DNA of 64,000 bases from Bacteroidota bacterium (GCA_023424015.1 JAFAEM010000027.1:36566-100565), one strand, 5' to 3'. Numbered from the stretch's first letter, positions 54,066 through 63,921 are shown. Notes: generated by a model from the letters alone, not told the origin. Translations and numbers: made by a program.

Positions 54066-55697
54066 CTATTCAATTTTTGCGAGTTCAAATCCTCTGATTC
54101 CGAAGGAAGACCATGGCGTTCCGTTAGCGCCATATTGATCACGGATATTATACACCACGCCTATGTCTACAGGCGAAGGATCTGTCACGGCAAATATCAT
54201 TTCTACGGTCTTATTCACATTGGCGGCCAGGTTTGAATACTTTAGAGCGAGGGGTGAAGTGGTCACCGTCGTATAATCCGGCAAAGTGCCACCCGTGCCA
54301 ACCACACCATACACATCCGACGGACCATCAGCGCCGCCCACAAGGATCTTCAAACGGTAATGTCCGGGCTGAAGTGTTATCGATTGATGAACCTTACCAT
54401 TGGTAACAGGTGCAAGTCCCCATACAGGAGCGATGAACAAACTGAAGCTTTTTCCATTATTATCATAACTTACCACGGCGTTGGCGGAATGTGTCCAACC
54501 CGTAAGCTTTTGCATACGGTAGTCACCCAGGGCGGGAAAAGGATTGGAGCCGTCACCCTGGAAGGGGCTGGTGGCATTGATCAGCGGGATGGGCGTGCTG
54601 ACTGTATATTCATCCTTACCGTTCACGCCGCTGATATTTTGGTTGTTGTATGCATCGATTTCCGCAAACTGTGTTTGCTGAACCCCGATCTGCCAGGGCT
54701 CTACAACTGTTACTTTGAGATAACGGGCAGCAACCGTTGCGGCGAGTGGCAGTTGCTGGCGCAGGTAGCTATCGCTCACTTCGGTCTCGAGTACAACTGT
54801 CCAGTCGATGTTGTCATTGCTCACTTCAAACCTGATGTTTTTGGCAGATTTGCCATTACCCTGGTAATTCACGTAATAAAAACCGTCGATCAGCTTTGGA
54901 CCAGACATATCTATGGTTACCCAGTGAGGAAATACGGTTCCAGCCTCAGACTGCCATGCGGTATTCACATCGTCGTCGATGATGTTGGCAGCGTCCATCC
55001 CGGTTGTCTCACTGGAAGAGCCTGCGATCGTCCACTCAGCTTTTTTAAAATCCAGCATGATGGCGAGCTTCAGATCTACTGTTGCCGAATTGAATAGATC
55101 GATCGATTCAGCTTCGGGCACAAACACAGAATAATAATAATACGGCTTATCCGTATCAATATCACTTATTGTTGCGATGTTAGTGTTGCGGTCTATTTGC
55201 AGACTGTCTGCTGCCCCTGTTGTATTGGTATACACGATCCGGACAACTGACTCATCCTCATCAGCTCCCTCAAACTGAACCTGGACAGCGTTTGCAGAAA
55301 GCTGGGTTTGATCAACATATTTACGGGGCTTCAGTCCACTCTGGTACTTTGATCCATACACATTCACTCTCACACCCCTCGGGTCAGACACTGCACCTTC
55401 ATTGCTTATGGTCACCACCCTGAGGATCTGTTCCTCTTCCGGAAGGTCTTCCACCATAAGGGTCTGCGTGCTATTCGGATCAGACACAACAAATTCAATA
55501 TAATTGCCGTTGCCGTAAAATACCTTACCTGAGTTGGCATTCTGCGGAACTGCAAACTCCAGCTTTGCCCGGTTCTTACCGGCATATGCCTTGAGATCCT
55601 CAACCGGGAACGGCACTTCAACTTTGTCTTTCTGACAACTGTAAAGTCCGATCGTCATCAAAGGAATGAGGAAAACGAGAAAGTGGCTTCTTTTCAT
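54066..55697 (-). CDS. DUF4998/discoidin/DUF5013 surface lipoprotein (SusE/F position)
   Basis: The 543-aa lipoprotein (lipobox GLYSCQKD, Cys near residue 21) has a DUF4998-like N-terminal domain (about 25-210), an F5/8 type C discoidin domain (about 215-350; IIDDDVNTAWQSE, PHWVTIDM, RYLKVTVVE) and a DUF5013-like C-terminal domain (about 360-540). It follows susD by 29 nt and takes the place of SusE/SusF, so it is probably a cell-surface glycan-binding protein that holds substrate near the SusCD pore. Confidence 0.83.
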   Translation of the reverse strand: MKRSHFLVFLIPLMTIGLYSCQKDKVEVPFPVEDLKAYAGKNRAKLEFAVPQNANSGKVFYGNGNYIEFVVSDPNSTQTLMVEDLPEEEQILRVVTISNEGAVSDPRGVRVNVYGSKYQSGLKPRKYVDQTQLSANAVQVQFEGADEDESVVRIVYTNTTGAADSLQIDRNTNIATISDIDTDKPYYYYSVFVPEAESIDLFNSATVDLKLAIMLDFKKAEWTIAGSSSETTGMDAANIIDDDVNTAWQSEAGTVFPHWVTIDMSGPKLIDGFYYVNYQGNGKSAKNIRFEVSNDNIDWTVVLETEVSDSYLRQQLPLAATVAARYLKVTVVEPWQIGVQQTQFAEIDAYNNQNISGVNGKDEYTVSTPIPLINATSPFQGDGSNPFPALGDYRMQKLTGWTHSANAVVSYDNNGKSFSLFIAPVWGLAPVTNGKVHQSITLQPGHYRLKILVGGADGPSDVYGVVGTGGTLPDYTTVTTSPLALKYSNLAANVNKTVEMIFAVTDPSPVDIGVVYNIRDQYGANGTPWSSFGIRGFELAKIE

Positions 55698-55726
55698 CCT
55701 AAAAATTTTTCTTGTGATAAATAGGT

Positions 55727-57508
55727 CTATTGCCAGGCGAGAGGTTGTTGCATTCCTGTCATTTTCTTGGCATCTTCCAGGGGTATCGGCATTACCAGAT
55801 ATTTATCAGTATAAGACTGGTAGTCGCGGATCTTTTTGCGCTGGTAGCTGAACTTGCCATCGCTTCCTTTTGTGATTCTCATACCGGTCACAAATCGATT
55901 TGTCTCGCTAAGCACTTTCCAGCGACGCTGATCGTTGAAGCGATACTGTCCTTCGAGGCAATACTCAACCCTGCGCTCGTTCCGGATACGGTCTCTCAAA
56001 AATTCTTTTGATAATACAAAGCCCGGCACATCCTGGATCCTGGGTTGTTCGGCCCGCTGCCTGATCACATTCAAAGCCTCCATTGCGCCTGCCAGTTCGT
56101 CCAGTTCACAAAGAGCTTCCGCTTTTTGCAGATAGAATTCAGCCAGCCTGAAAAATACCCAGTGCGTTGGCTCATGGCCAGAGCTTCCACCCGGGCCCCA
56201 GAATTTGATCTGCTTATCCTTACGGCTGTAGTAGCCTGTGCATGAACGTTGTGTTTCCTGGGAGATCACATCATTAAATCCGTTGCGACCACCCACAAAA
56301 GTCTCGATGATGTATGGTTGTGTGCAGTTATACGGCACACCATAATCGGCCATGTTATATAATATGTTTACGTAGAAACGTGCGTCGCGGTTGCTATAGG
56401 GATCGCCGCCAGGCGCTTCGCTGTAACCCAGTGCGGCAGCGCCTGGTGTTACTGTAACGCTGGTACGTGTTGCATCGTTGTAGGTAACCGGCAATGCGCC
56501 ATTTGTCATCTCGAAGGCATCAACCAGCTCCTGGGTAGGTGACTCGCCGCAATTCCACATGTGATTGATGTTGGCATAGGGATAATTACCCACATCAACT
56601 CCGTTTGCATTATTGATATGTGAATTGTCGTTCCATGCACGCCAAATTATCTCGGTTACAGGTGTTGCAAATGCACCGACAAACAATTTTTTGTAATCGG
56701 TCATATTTACCAATTGATAAACGGGAAGATCTATCACGTCCTGTGCGGCGTCGGCAGCCCTTTGCCATTTGGTGCGATCGTTCTCCGGATTGTTTAACGG
56801 ACTGGCATTATAAAGCAGTAAGCGGGCACGGATTGAGTATGCGATCCCATTGTCAACCCTGCGTGCATCTTGCGGCGGCTGCCGATCTGGTAATATTCTT
56901 GAATTAACAACGTCAAGTAATTCATTCTCTAAAATCGTTACGATCTCGTCATATGTTGGACGGGTCAACTCGTTCCATCCCAGGAATGTGGGTTCAAAAG
57001 GCTCCACAATCCATGGCATGGGTCCATAAAATTCAAGCAGGTTCATATAATACCAGGCACGCAATACACGAGCCTCGGCAATCCATGTCTCGCGCTCCTG
57101 CTCCGTAATAGCTGTAGACTGCGGAAGATATTTGATCGCGTTATTTGCCAGCCTGATACCACGCCAGAAGTCCGGCCAAAGTTGCTCGCTTGGCGAATTC
57201 CATGGCCAGTTGATGACCGGGTTGGATAAAGACAAAGCACCATTATGCCAGTCATAAGCATTGTAAGTAGCAGCCCAAAACGCATTGTCGGTAAGACATT
57301 CAATAGGGTTCATTACAAATGATATCTGGTCGCGTGCCTGATACACTTCGCCGTAAACCACATCGATCAGTCCTTTGCTGCGATTGTAATTATTGAGTAC
57401 CTTGTCAATAGTCGTTTGTCCATCGGGGGTTTTCTCCAACACTTTTTCGCAGCCAAAAAGTGTTACAAGTCCTGCCGCTACCAAAAAGGTCTTTATTGTC
57501 TTTTTCAT
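55727..57508 (-). CDS. susD: SusD-family outer-membrane nutrient-binding lipoprotein
   Basis: The protein (593 aa from the ATG at 57508) has a lipobox LVTLFGCEK (Cys near residue 20) and the SusD/RagB pattern: TPDGQTTIDKV at the N-terminus, the TPR-like helices, ARVLRAWYYMNLL (about 140), and a C-terminal RIRNERRVEYCLEGQYRFND segment (split; about 520). It forms the lid of the SusC transporter and binds the glycan. It follows susC by 30 nt. The ATG at 57535 is possible but lies before a normal signal start. Confidence 0.93.
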   Translation of the reverse strand: MKKTIKTFLVAAGLVTLFGCEKVLEKTPDGQTTIDKVLNNYNRSKGLIDVVYGEVYQARDQISFVMNPIECLTDNAFWAATYNAYDWHNGALSLSNPVINWPWNSPSEQLWPDFWRGIRLANNAIKYLPQSTAITEQERETWIAEARVLRAWYYMNLLEFYGPMPWIVEPFEPTFLGWNELTRPTYDEIVTILENELLDVVNSRILPDRQPPQDARRVDNGIAYSIRARLLLYNASPLNNPENDRTKWQRAADAAQDVIDLPVYQLVNMTDYKKLFVGAFATPVTEIIWRAWNDNSHINNANGVDVGNYPYANINHMWNCGESPTQELVDAFEMTNGALPVTYNDATRTSVTVTPGAAALGYSEAPGGDPYSNRDARFYVNILYNMADYGVPYNCTQPYIIETFVGGRNGFNDVISQETQRSCTGYYSRKDKQIKFWGPGGSSGHEPTHWVFFRLAEFYLQKAEALCELDELAGAMEALNVIRQRAEQPRIQDVPGFVLSKEFLRDRIRNERRVEYCLEGQYRFNDQRRWKVLSETNRFVTGMRITKGSDGKFSYQRKKIRDYQSYTDKYLVMPIPLEDAKKMTGMQQPLAWQ

Positions 57509-57538
57509 GGTTCTCTTAATTTCCTGGTGATTCAAAAT

Positions 57539-60500
57539 TTAGAAAGTCACATTCACTCCAACGTTGTATGCTTTGAATACGGGATACAACAATTCATTAT
57601 TCTGTTCGGGATCCTGGTACTTGACGGGGTATTTGTCAAATGTGAGCAGGTTGAGGCCGTTTGCGTAGATCCTGAGTGATTTGGCACCGATCTTTCCCGC
57701 TACATTTGTGGGAAGTGAATAACCCAGCTCCACATTTCTCAGCCTGATGTAGCTTCCATCGGTATACCAGAAATCAGATGTTTGTTTACTTGCCGTGCTA
57801 CCTGGATCCAGTCGGGGATAGGTGATGGGCAAGCCGGCATCAAAACGTTCCTGTGTCCAGGCTTCTTTGTGCCACTCATTAAAATTGTATGTCTCCCAGA
57901 TCCGCTGCCCGGTGAGAAGATAACTTCTGCCGGCAACTCCCTGCCACATCATGCTGAAATCAATACTTTTAAAACGAAGACTAACAGCTCCGCCAAAGGT
58001 CCACTCCGGCATTTCCGGATTCCCTATCGGCACCTGGTCCTCCTCGGTAATGATACCGTCTCCATTCATATCCCGGTATTTGAGATCGCCAACTTTGGGC
58101 ACAGCTCCGATACCTGATTGATCATACCAGTCATCGATTTCTTTCTGACTGTTGAAGAATCCGGCAGTCTTGTAACCAAATGGCTGACCAAGCCGGTATC
58201 CTGTACTGCGGAGGCGATAGGCATAACCCTCAGGCAACAACACTTCGCTCATGAACAAGACCTTGTTGCGGTTAAACGCACTGTTTATACGGACATCAAT
58301 GCGAAAATCACGATTGATATTTTTCTGGTAACCTGCAGTGAGTTCAATACCCTTGTTCTCGATCTCACCGGCATTTATTTTTGGAATGATTCCGGAATTG
58401 AAAACACCTCCTGTTCCAAACATGCCGGTGGGCACAAGACCTGTCGCGGAGATAAGTATGTTGTTCCTTCTTTCGTAAAATACATCTGCGTCAAAACTGA
58501 AGTTATTGAACAGACGGGTTTCAAGGCCGACATTGTATTTGTTCGCCTTCTCCCAAACCAGCTCATTATTTCCGATCTGCGATTCATGGCTGCCGTTCCA
58601 GAGTGTAAGGAATGCAAAGCGGGCACCGTTCATGTTATCGTTTCCAACCTGGCCATACGATGCTCTGATCTTCGCAAAGCTGAGCCAGGGAAGGGCGTCG
58701 GCGACGAAATCTTCATTTGAAGCAACCCACCCCACGGAAACAGAAGGAAAGAAACCCAGTTTATGACCTGGAGCAAACTGCTCTGATCCGTTATAGCCAA
58801 AGTTGACTTCGGCCAGGTACTTATTTCTATAATCATAGGTTGCACGTCCAACCAAACCTACATAGTTGTAAGGAAGTTCGATGTTTACAACACGCTGGTA
58901 GCGGTTGAATAGTACCATGCCCGTAACATTGTGTGGGCCAAATGAACGACTGTAGTTCAGAGAGGCATCAATGTTCAGCAGATTCCATTGCGACTGAAAC
59001 TGAGCATCGGACAATGTACTATTAGTCATTGTTCCTGTAGGCTCATAGATCACCTGGCTAGGATCTACAGGATCCGCTTTTGCTTCAAACAACTGATACG
59101 ATCTTTGTCTTACCTGTTGATTGATCGCGGTCGCATCATATGAGGCGATCACCCTGGCCGACATTCCTTTAGTTATGAAATCCAGTTTCTGTTCTACCCC
59201 GAGTGACGCTGTCACCTGGTTTGTCATGGTATTCCGAAATCCGGAACGATTCAGCATTCCATAAGGAACATTGTTGATATTTCCACCTTTGAGTGAAGTG
59301 GAAAGCACTTCACCATCCGGCGTTTTATCGTTATGGTAATTGCTTGGCGTTTGAATCAGGGAGCCGATGATGATGGAATATGCGTTCACATCGTTCAGGT
59401 AAGAACCATTGAATGGCACCACAACCGGGTCATTCTTTTTTTGCATATAACCACTTACATTAAGAAACATCTTCAATGATGGGTTCACATCTATATCGAA
59501 GTTTGAACGAAAATTGACCCGGTTGGCTTTTGAATTGGGATTATAGTCGTACTCTGAATATTTTTCCGTTTTAAAAATACCCTCCTGGAACAGGTATCCC
59601 ACAGTTGTGAAGTAGCGCATCTTATCCGTTCCACCGCTCACATTCACATTGGCCCTGCGCATAGGGAATGCACTTTTCATGAACTCACCTACATAATCGC
59701 GAACAGGATACAAATCACGGGAATCACCCAGCCTGTAGTGTTCAAGCGCCACATCATCATAGATAGGCTGTCGACCGTTTTGAACTTCCACCGCGTTACG
59801 CAACACTGCATAGTCATATGCATTGACCATCTTTGGCAGGCGCGTGGGTGACTGCCAGCTTTGCTCCATAGTTACATCTATGATCGGCTTGCCAACATGG
59901 CCACGGCGAGTAGTGATCATGATAACCCCGTTGGCGCCACGAACACCGTACACAGCTGTGGCAGATGCATCTTTCAAAATGGAAATGGTTTCAACCTCTC
60001 TCGGATCTAGCGCCATAAAATCACGCTGCACTCCGTCAACAAGTATTAGCGGTTGCTGACCATTGATCGTACTCCGTCCACGGATATAAAACTCCATTTG
60101 CTCACCACCCGGTACACCCGAACGCTGGAGCACACTCAGACCAGGCAGGCGCCCGGCAAGAGCAATACCTATATTGGATGCAGGTGTTTGCAAAAGGCCG
60201 GTTGCCTTCATGGTAGATATCGCCGCTACCACGCTTACTTTCTTCTGGCGTCCGTATCCGACAACCACTACGTCCGACATCTCTTTTGAAGAAGGGACCA
60301 TTTTTACAACCAATGGCTCGAAGTTCTCAATGGTAATAGTAATCGGTGAATAAGCCACGTGCGTGAATGATAAAGTTTCATTCAGCTTTGCTTCGATGGT
60401 AAACTCACCGTCATTTCCCGTTTTTACACTGATTGCAGAACCCAGTACATTGACTGTAGCGCCGGAGATACCAACATTACTGACCGAATCAATCAGTCTG

Positions 60501-60607
60501 CCGGTAACGGAATTCTGAGCAAGCGCATTTACGCTGATACCACTAAAAAAAACGAGGAGAAACAAAAAGAGTAGGAAGTTTTTCAACTTCAGGCAATCGT
60601 TTGGCAT
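57539..60607 (-). CDS. susC: SusC-family TonB-dependent outer-membrane transporter
   Basis: The 1022-aa protein has a signal peptide (ending NALAQ), a carboxypeptidase-like regulatory domain (about residues 32-110), the SusC plug start MSDVVVVGYGRQKK (about 120), LVDGVQRDFMALDPREVE (about 195) and a long beta-barrel ending in a C-terminal aromatic residue. There is no N-terminal anti-sigma-interaction extension, so it is not itself a trans-envelope signalling type. It imports oligosaccharides with SusD. Its promoter is not clear in the 560-bp upstream gap. Confidence 0.94.
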   Translation of the reverse strand: MPNDCLKLKNFLLFLFLLVFFSGISVNALAQNSVTGRLIDSVSNVGISGATVNVLGSAISVKTGNDGEFTIEAKLNETLSFTHVAYSPITITIENFEPLVVKMVPSSKEMSDVVVVGYGRQKKVSVVAAISTMKATGLLQTPASNIGIALAGRLPGLSVLQRSGVPGGEQMEFYIRGRSTINGQQPLILVDGVQRDFMALDPREVETISILKDASATAVYGVRGANGVIMITTRRGHVGKPIIDVTMEQSWQSPTRLPKMVNAYDYAVLRNAVEVQNGRQPIYDDVALEHYRLGDSRDLYPVRDYVGEFMKSAFPMRRANVNVSGGTDKMRYFTTVGYLFQEGIFKTEKYSEYDYNPNSKANRVNFRSNFDIDVNPSLKMFLNVSGYMQKKNDPVVVPFNGSYLNDVNAYSIIIGSLIQTPSNYHNDKTPDGEVLSTSLKGGNINNVPYGMLNRSGFRNTMTNQVTASLGVEQKLDFITKGMSARVIASYDATAINQQVRQRSYQLFEAKADPVDPSQVIYEPTGTMTNSTLSDAQFQSQWNLLNIDASLNYSRSFGPHNVTGMVLFNRYQRVVNIELPYNYVGLVGRATYDYRNKYLAEVNFGYNGSEQFAPGHKLGFFPSVSVGWVASNEDFVADALPWLSFAKIRASYGQVGNDNMNGARFAFLTLWNGSHESQIGNNELVWEKANKYNVGLETRLFNNFSFDADVFYERRNNILISATGLVPTGMFGTGGVFNSGIIPKINAGEIENKGIELTAGYQKNINRDFRIDVRINSAFNRNKVLFMSEVLLPEGYAYRLRSTGYRLGQPFGYKTAGFFNSQKEIDDWYDQSGIGAVPKVGDLKYRDMNGDGIITEEDQVPIGNPEMPEWTFGGAVSLRFKSIDFSMMWQGVAGRSYLLTGQRIWETYNFNEWHKEAWTQERFDAGLPITYPRLDPGSTASKQTSDFWYTDGSYIRLRNVELGYSLPTNVAGKIGAKSLRIYANGLNLLTFDKYPVKYQDPEQNNELLYPVFKAYNVGVNVTF

Positions 60608-61007
60608 AGCAGATTATTATCTTAAGTAATTCAGAGAATTTTTCAATTCGGAATTAAATGTAGAAGACTCTTTTTTTATTTGTGACCTGAGCTGTACTGA
60701 AAAATGAAAAAATATTTTTTTCTCATGAAAAATGATTTTAGTCAACCTGCATGTTTCTTCATTTTATCAAATGAAAAAACATTGAAAATAATTGTGAGAT
60801 GAATTTAGATTAGGAACAGGTACGGTCAGGAGGATGGTTTGTAAATATAATTTACCCGGCAAATATCGTTGATCATATAATACCAAAAACTGCTGTCACA
60901 GAAAACTATCAGAAGTCTTTGCCGTTACATGGTGGAAAATAAAATTAGTAACCAATTAATTCTCATGACCTGGTGGCGCCAATCCTGTTGAAACGCAAAC
61001 GGGTAAC

Positions 61008-61024
61008 ACATATATATTATATGT
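61008..61024. promoter_or_regulatory. A/T-rich inverted repeat, candidate operator
   Basis: ACATATA and TATATGT face each other around three bases. It lies about 145 bp upstream of rhaI and 400 bp upstream of susC. Confidence 0.3.
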
Positions 61025-61026
61025 AC

Positions 61027-61068
61027 AAAAAAAAATAGGGCTTGTCCTGTATCGAGGTCAGGACAGCC
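61027..61068 (-). terminator. Terminator or attenuator upstream of susC
   Basis: On the minus strand a 10-bp stem with one bulge (GGC and TGTCCTG pairing with CAGGACA and GCC) and 9-nt loop is followed by CTA and nine T. No gene on the minus strand ends before it, so it would stop transcripts starting in or near rhaI before reaching susC. Confidence 0.55.
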
Positions 61069-61166
61069 GGGTCTGACCATGGACCTAATTTCATTACTAC
61101 GTTATTCTTTGAACGCTATGATCTCAAAGAAGTGGTTTATATTACACATATACCTACAACTGTTCT

Positions 61167-62441
61167 ATGCCATTACGAAACGAAAAAGTAAAAGAATTCA
61201 ATCAGTCCCTGCAGACCGAACACAAGCGCCGGTTTGAATTTATTGCCGGAAGTGTTAACAACGCCGAATTAATTATCCGGAAGCTCATGGATTTCCAGGT
61301 AGCCATTCCAAGCTGGGCACTGGGTACAGGCGGCACACGGTTTGGCCGCTTTGCCGGTGGAGGTGAACCCCGAAGCCTCGAAGAAAAGATCGAAGACATC
61401 GGCCTATTGCATGCCCTCAACCGCTCCAGCGGTGCCATCTCCCTGCATATTCCCTGGGATATTCCCAGTGATGCAGCGGCGATCAAACAAATGGCTGCAG
61501 CGCTTGATCTAAAATTTGATGCCGTCAACTCCAATACATTCCAGGACCAGCCGGACCAGGTACATAGTTATAAGTTTGGATCCCTGCAGCATGTTGATAA
61601 ACGCGTACGCGAGCAGGCCATACAGCATAATATAGAAGTGATCCGGCATGGCATCAGTCTCGGGTCCCGTTCGCTGACGGTATGGCTGGCTGATGGCTCC
61701 TGTTTTCCAGGGCAATTAAATTTTAGGAAAGCCTGGCAAAACACATTTGAAAGCCTGCAGGTCATTTATGCCGAGCTGCCCGCTGACTGGAAAGTTTTTA
61801 TTGAATACAAAGCCTTCGAACCAAATTTTTATTCAACGACCGTGGGCGATTGGGGACAGTCATTATTATTTGCCAGCAAGCTTGGCCCGAAAGCTTATAC
61901 GCTTGTCGACCTGGGACATCATTTGCCCAATGCCAATATCGAACAGATCGTATCGCTGTTGTTGATGGAAGGAAAGCTCGGTGGCTTTCATTTCAATGAT
62001 TCCAAATACGGCGATGATGATCTCACAGTTGGCAGCATCAAACCCTACCAGCTCTTTCTCATCTTCAGCGAACTGATCGACGGCATGGATGCAAAAGGAA
62101 TTAATCATGCTGATGGTCTGGCCTGGATGATCGATGCCTCGCATAATGTAAAAGACCCGCTCGAGGATCTGCTGCAATCAGTAGAAGCGATCATGATCGC
62201 CTATGCGCAGGCGTTGCTGGTGGATCGGGAAAAACTTATCGCCGCCCAGGAACAGAACGATGTCGTGATGGCGCAGGAGGTATTGCAACAGGCATTTCGT
62301 ACCGATACCCGGCCGCTTGTGGCCGAGGCAAGGTTGAGATCGGGTGGTGCAGTGGATCCGCTGGCATTTTTTAGAAAAAATAAAATAAGGGAAGAACTGA
62401 TCAGCAAGCGTGGTAAGGGGGCGGTGGCGACGGGGTTGTGA
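61167..62441 (+). CDS. rhaI: L-rhamnose isomerase (RhaI type)
   Basis: The 424-aa protein converts L-rhamnose to L-rhamnulose, the first step after uptake. It is the Pseudomonas stutzeri/Gram-positive-type isomerase, not E. coli RhaA. Metal and substrate motifs of the xylose-isomerase-like barrel are HIPWD (about residue 93), VFIEYKAFEP (about 212), DLGHHLPNANIEQ (about 250) and GFHFNDSKYGDDDL (about 275). It is divergent from susC and separate from the main operon, yet supplies the missing step of the pathway. The start ATG at 61167 lacks a clear ribosome site. Confidence 0.93.
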   Translation: MPLRNEKVKEFNQSLQTEHKRRFEFIAGSVNNAELIIRKLMDFQVAIPSWALGTGGTRFGRFAGGGEPRSLEEKIEDIGLLHALNRSSGAISLHIPWDIPSDAAAIKQMAAALDLKFDAVNSNTFQDQPDQVHSYKFGSLQHVDKRVREQAIQHNIEVIRHGISLGSRSLTVWLADGSCFPGQLNFRKAWQNTFESLQVIYAELPADWKVFIEYKAFEPNFYSTTVGDWGQSLLFASKLGPKAYTLVDLGHHLPNANIEQIVSLLLMEGKLGGFHFNDSKYGDDDLTVGSIKPYQLFLIFSELIDGMDAKGINHADGLAWMIDASHNVKDPLEDLLQSVEAIMIAYAQALLVDREKLIAAQEQNDVVMAQEVLQQAFRTDTRPLVAEARLRSGGAVDPLAFFRKNKIREELISKRGKGAVATGL

Positions 62442-62483
62442 GAATGATGACTTTCAGCGAATATCGGCACGCCAGGATACCAG

Positions 62484-62696
62484 TCAGGTATCACTTGACT
62501 TAAGATCATAAAAATCGTCGAGGAAAAAATCCTTCAAATTGGAATAGTCTACGCTATTATAATCAAGCTTACTAAAATCCGTAACCGGGTTTCCAAAATC
62601 CAGTATAATTTCTTTTTTTAACTTCGCATAAGAAACCCCATCCCATACCCTCCATAAATATCCAGCTAATTTATTGTAGTTGTCCGCCAGGTAAAT
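62484..62696 (-). pseudogene. 3' fragment of an unknown gene cut by the IS element
   Basis: On the minus strand 70 codons run directly from the IS end to a TGA at 62484-62486. The product is rich in Asp, Tyr and Leu (WRVWDGVSYAKLKK, then DFFLDDFYDLK), unlike IS proteins. I do not recognise the family; small acidic proteins like this include immunity proteins, but that is a guess. The 5' part should lie beyond 64000 unless it was lost. Confidence 0.65.
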
Positions 62697-62709
62697 TGTA
62701 AGCTCCCCC
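62697..62709 (+). repeat. IS left inverted repeat
   Basis: TGTAAGCTCCCCC, the exact inverse complement of the sequence at the other end of the element. Confidence 0.9.
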
Positions 62710-62725
62710 TTTTTTAGTGCCAGGG

Positions 62726-63580
62726 TCAGTTAGAGTTTCCAAATTTAGTGTTCTTTGATTTCATCGCTTTATCCACGACCGGCTGCGCTTCAATTTGTAA
62801 ATGATTTCCGCTTGCCGGTGTGGATAAAGCTGCCTCACTACATTTCAGCTCGGCGTATTTTATGGGCGATAGATAACCCAGTGATTTGTGAGGTCGTTCT
62901 GTGTTATAATCCTGACGCCACTCTTCGCTCATAGCTCTTACTTCTGCCAGGCTATAAAATAGATACGCATCCAGGAGTTCTCGCCTAATGCTACCGTTAT
63001 TTCTTTCTATGTACGCGTTCTGCATCGGTTTGCCTGGCTGTATAAACTGAAGGCTGATCCTACGGCTTTCATGACTACACCACTCTTCCAACTTGTGACT
63101 AATGAACTCAGGACCATTGTCACACCGGATGTTAGCAGGGCAGCCTCTTTCAGTAATCAATCGGTCAAGTACCCTTATTACTCTGAGTGAAGGCATGGAC
63201 GTATCCACTTCTATAGCCAGAGATTCCCGATTAAAATCATCAATGATATTGAGCAACCGGAACTTCCGGCCGTCGACCAGGCTGTCACTCATAAAGTCAA
63301 TACTCCACATCTGATTGGGAGCTGTGGGTAAAGTGAGGGGTTGTTTCACCCGCTCCGGCAATCTACGTTTTGATCGCCGGCGAATATTCAATTTCATGTC
63401 TGTATACACGCGGTATATTCTTTTGTGGTTCCAATGGTAGTTTTTGTTCCAAAGCCGATAGCAGCACTGCCAAAAACCAATGGCAACATGCTTAGTGATC
63501 AGCCCGGTTAAGGCCGTCTGTAATTCTGTATCGTCTTTGGGTTTTGCTTTATACTGATGGCTGGTGCGGGACATTCCCAT
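62726..63580 (-). CDS. IS3-family transposase OrfB (DDE integrase)
   Basis: The 284-aa frame carries the HTH_21 and rve domains. Catalytic residues are D in MWSIDFM (about residue 95), D in IRCDNGPEF (about 153) and E in AYIERNNG (about 189), with the late tail SLGYLSPIKYAE. The frame stays open upstream to 63664 and reads KREAVDFLVVDGQLSNRK before the first ATG, so the active enzyme is the 398-aa OrfAB made by -1 frameshift. It looks intact, with no internal stop. Confidence 0.93.
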   Translation of the reverse strand: MGMSRTSHQYKAKPKDDTELQTALTGLITKHVAIGFWQCCYRLWNKNYHWNHKRIYRVYTDMKLNIRRRSKRRLPERVKQPLTLPTAPNQMWSIDFMSDSLVDGRKFRLLNIIDDFNRESLAIEVDTSMPSLRVIRVLDRLITERGCPANIRCDNGPEFISHKLEEWCSHESRRISLQFIQPGKPMQNAYIERNNGSIRRELLDAYLFYSLAEVRAMSEEWRQDYNTERPHKSLGYLSPIKYAELKCSEAALSTPASGNHLQIEAQPVVDKAMKSKNTKFGNSN

Positions 63581-63657
63581 CAGTTTACACGCCTTTCGGT
63601 TACTTAGCTGCCCATCTACTACTAAAAAATCAACAGCTTCCCGTTTCTCCTGGGGCG

Positions 63658-63921
63658 TTACAACTTTTTTTCAATTAAGCTTTTCATCGCCCGGTTCTCC
63701 AAACTCATCTCTGCAAACATCTTTTTCAATTCCGCATTCTCCTTCTCAAGTTCTTTAAGTCGAGCAACATCACTGGCTTCCATACCGCCATATTTGGCTT
63801 TCCAGTTGTAAAATGTGGGCTCGCTAATACCGATCTCCCGGCATATATCTTTAACGGCTACACCAGTTTCCTGCTTCTTAATGGCTGCCACTATCTGGCT
63901 TTCTGTAAATCGCTTCTTCAT
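63658..63921 (-). CDS. IS3-family transposase OrfA
   Basis: The 87-aa protein has the HTH_8/HTH_29 DNA-binding domain (KKRFTESQIVAAIKKQETG, then ISEPTFYNWKAKYGGM) and a leucine-zipper coiled coil (LKELEKENAELKKMFAEM) for multimer formation. Its last codons GAA AAA AAG hold the slippery heptamer that allows a -1 shift into orfB. It is the usual length for the group. Confidence 0.93.
   Translation of the reverse strand: MKKRFTESQIVAAIKKQETGVAVKDICREIGISEPTFYNWKAKYGGMEASDVARLKELEKENAELKKMFAEMSLENRAMKSLIEKKL

Larger units (their letters stand above)
60608..61166. other. Divergent control region between susC and rhaI
   Basis: About 560 bases without a gene. It holds an A/T-rich inverted repeat (61008-61024), a strong hairpin with a minus-strand T-run (61027-61068), and a further GGTCAG/CTGACC inverted pair (61056-61061 and 61073-61078). 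No exact TAnnTTTG was found for either gene. Confidence 0.5.

Noticed and set aside
54360..55097. Plus-strand frame of 245 codons opposite the discoidin lipoprotein
   Set aside because: Shadow of the real minus-strand gene, with no domain or signal.
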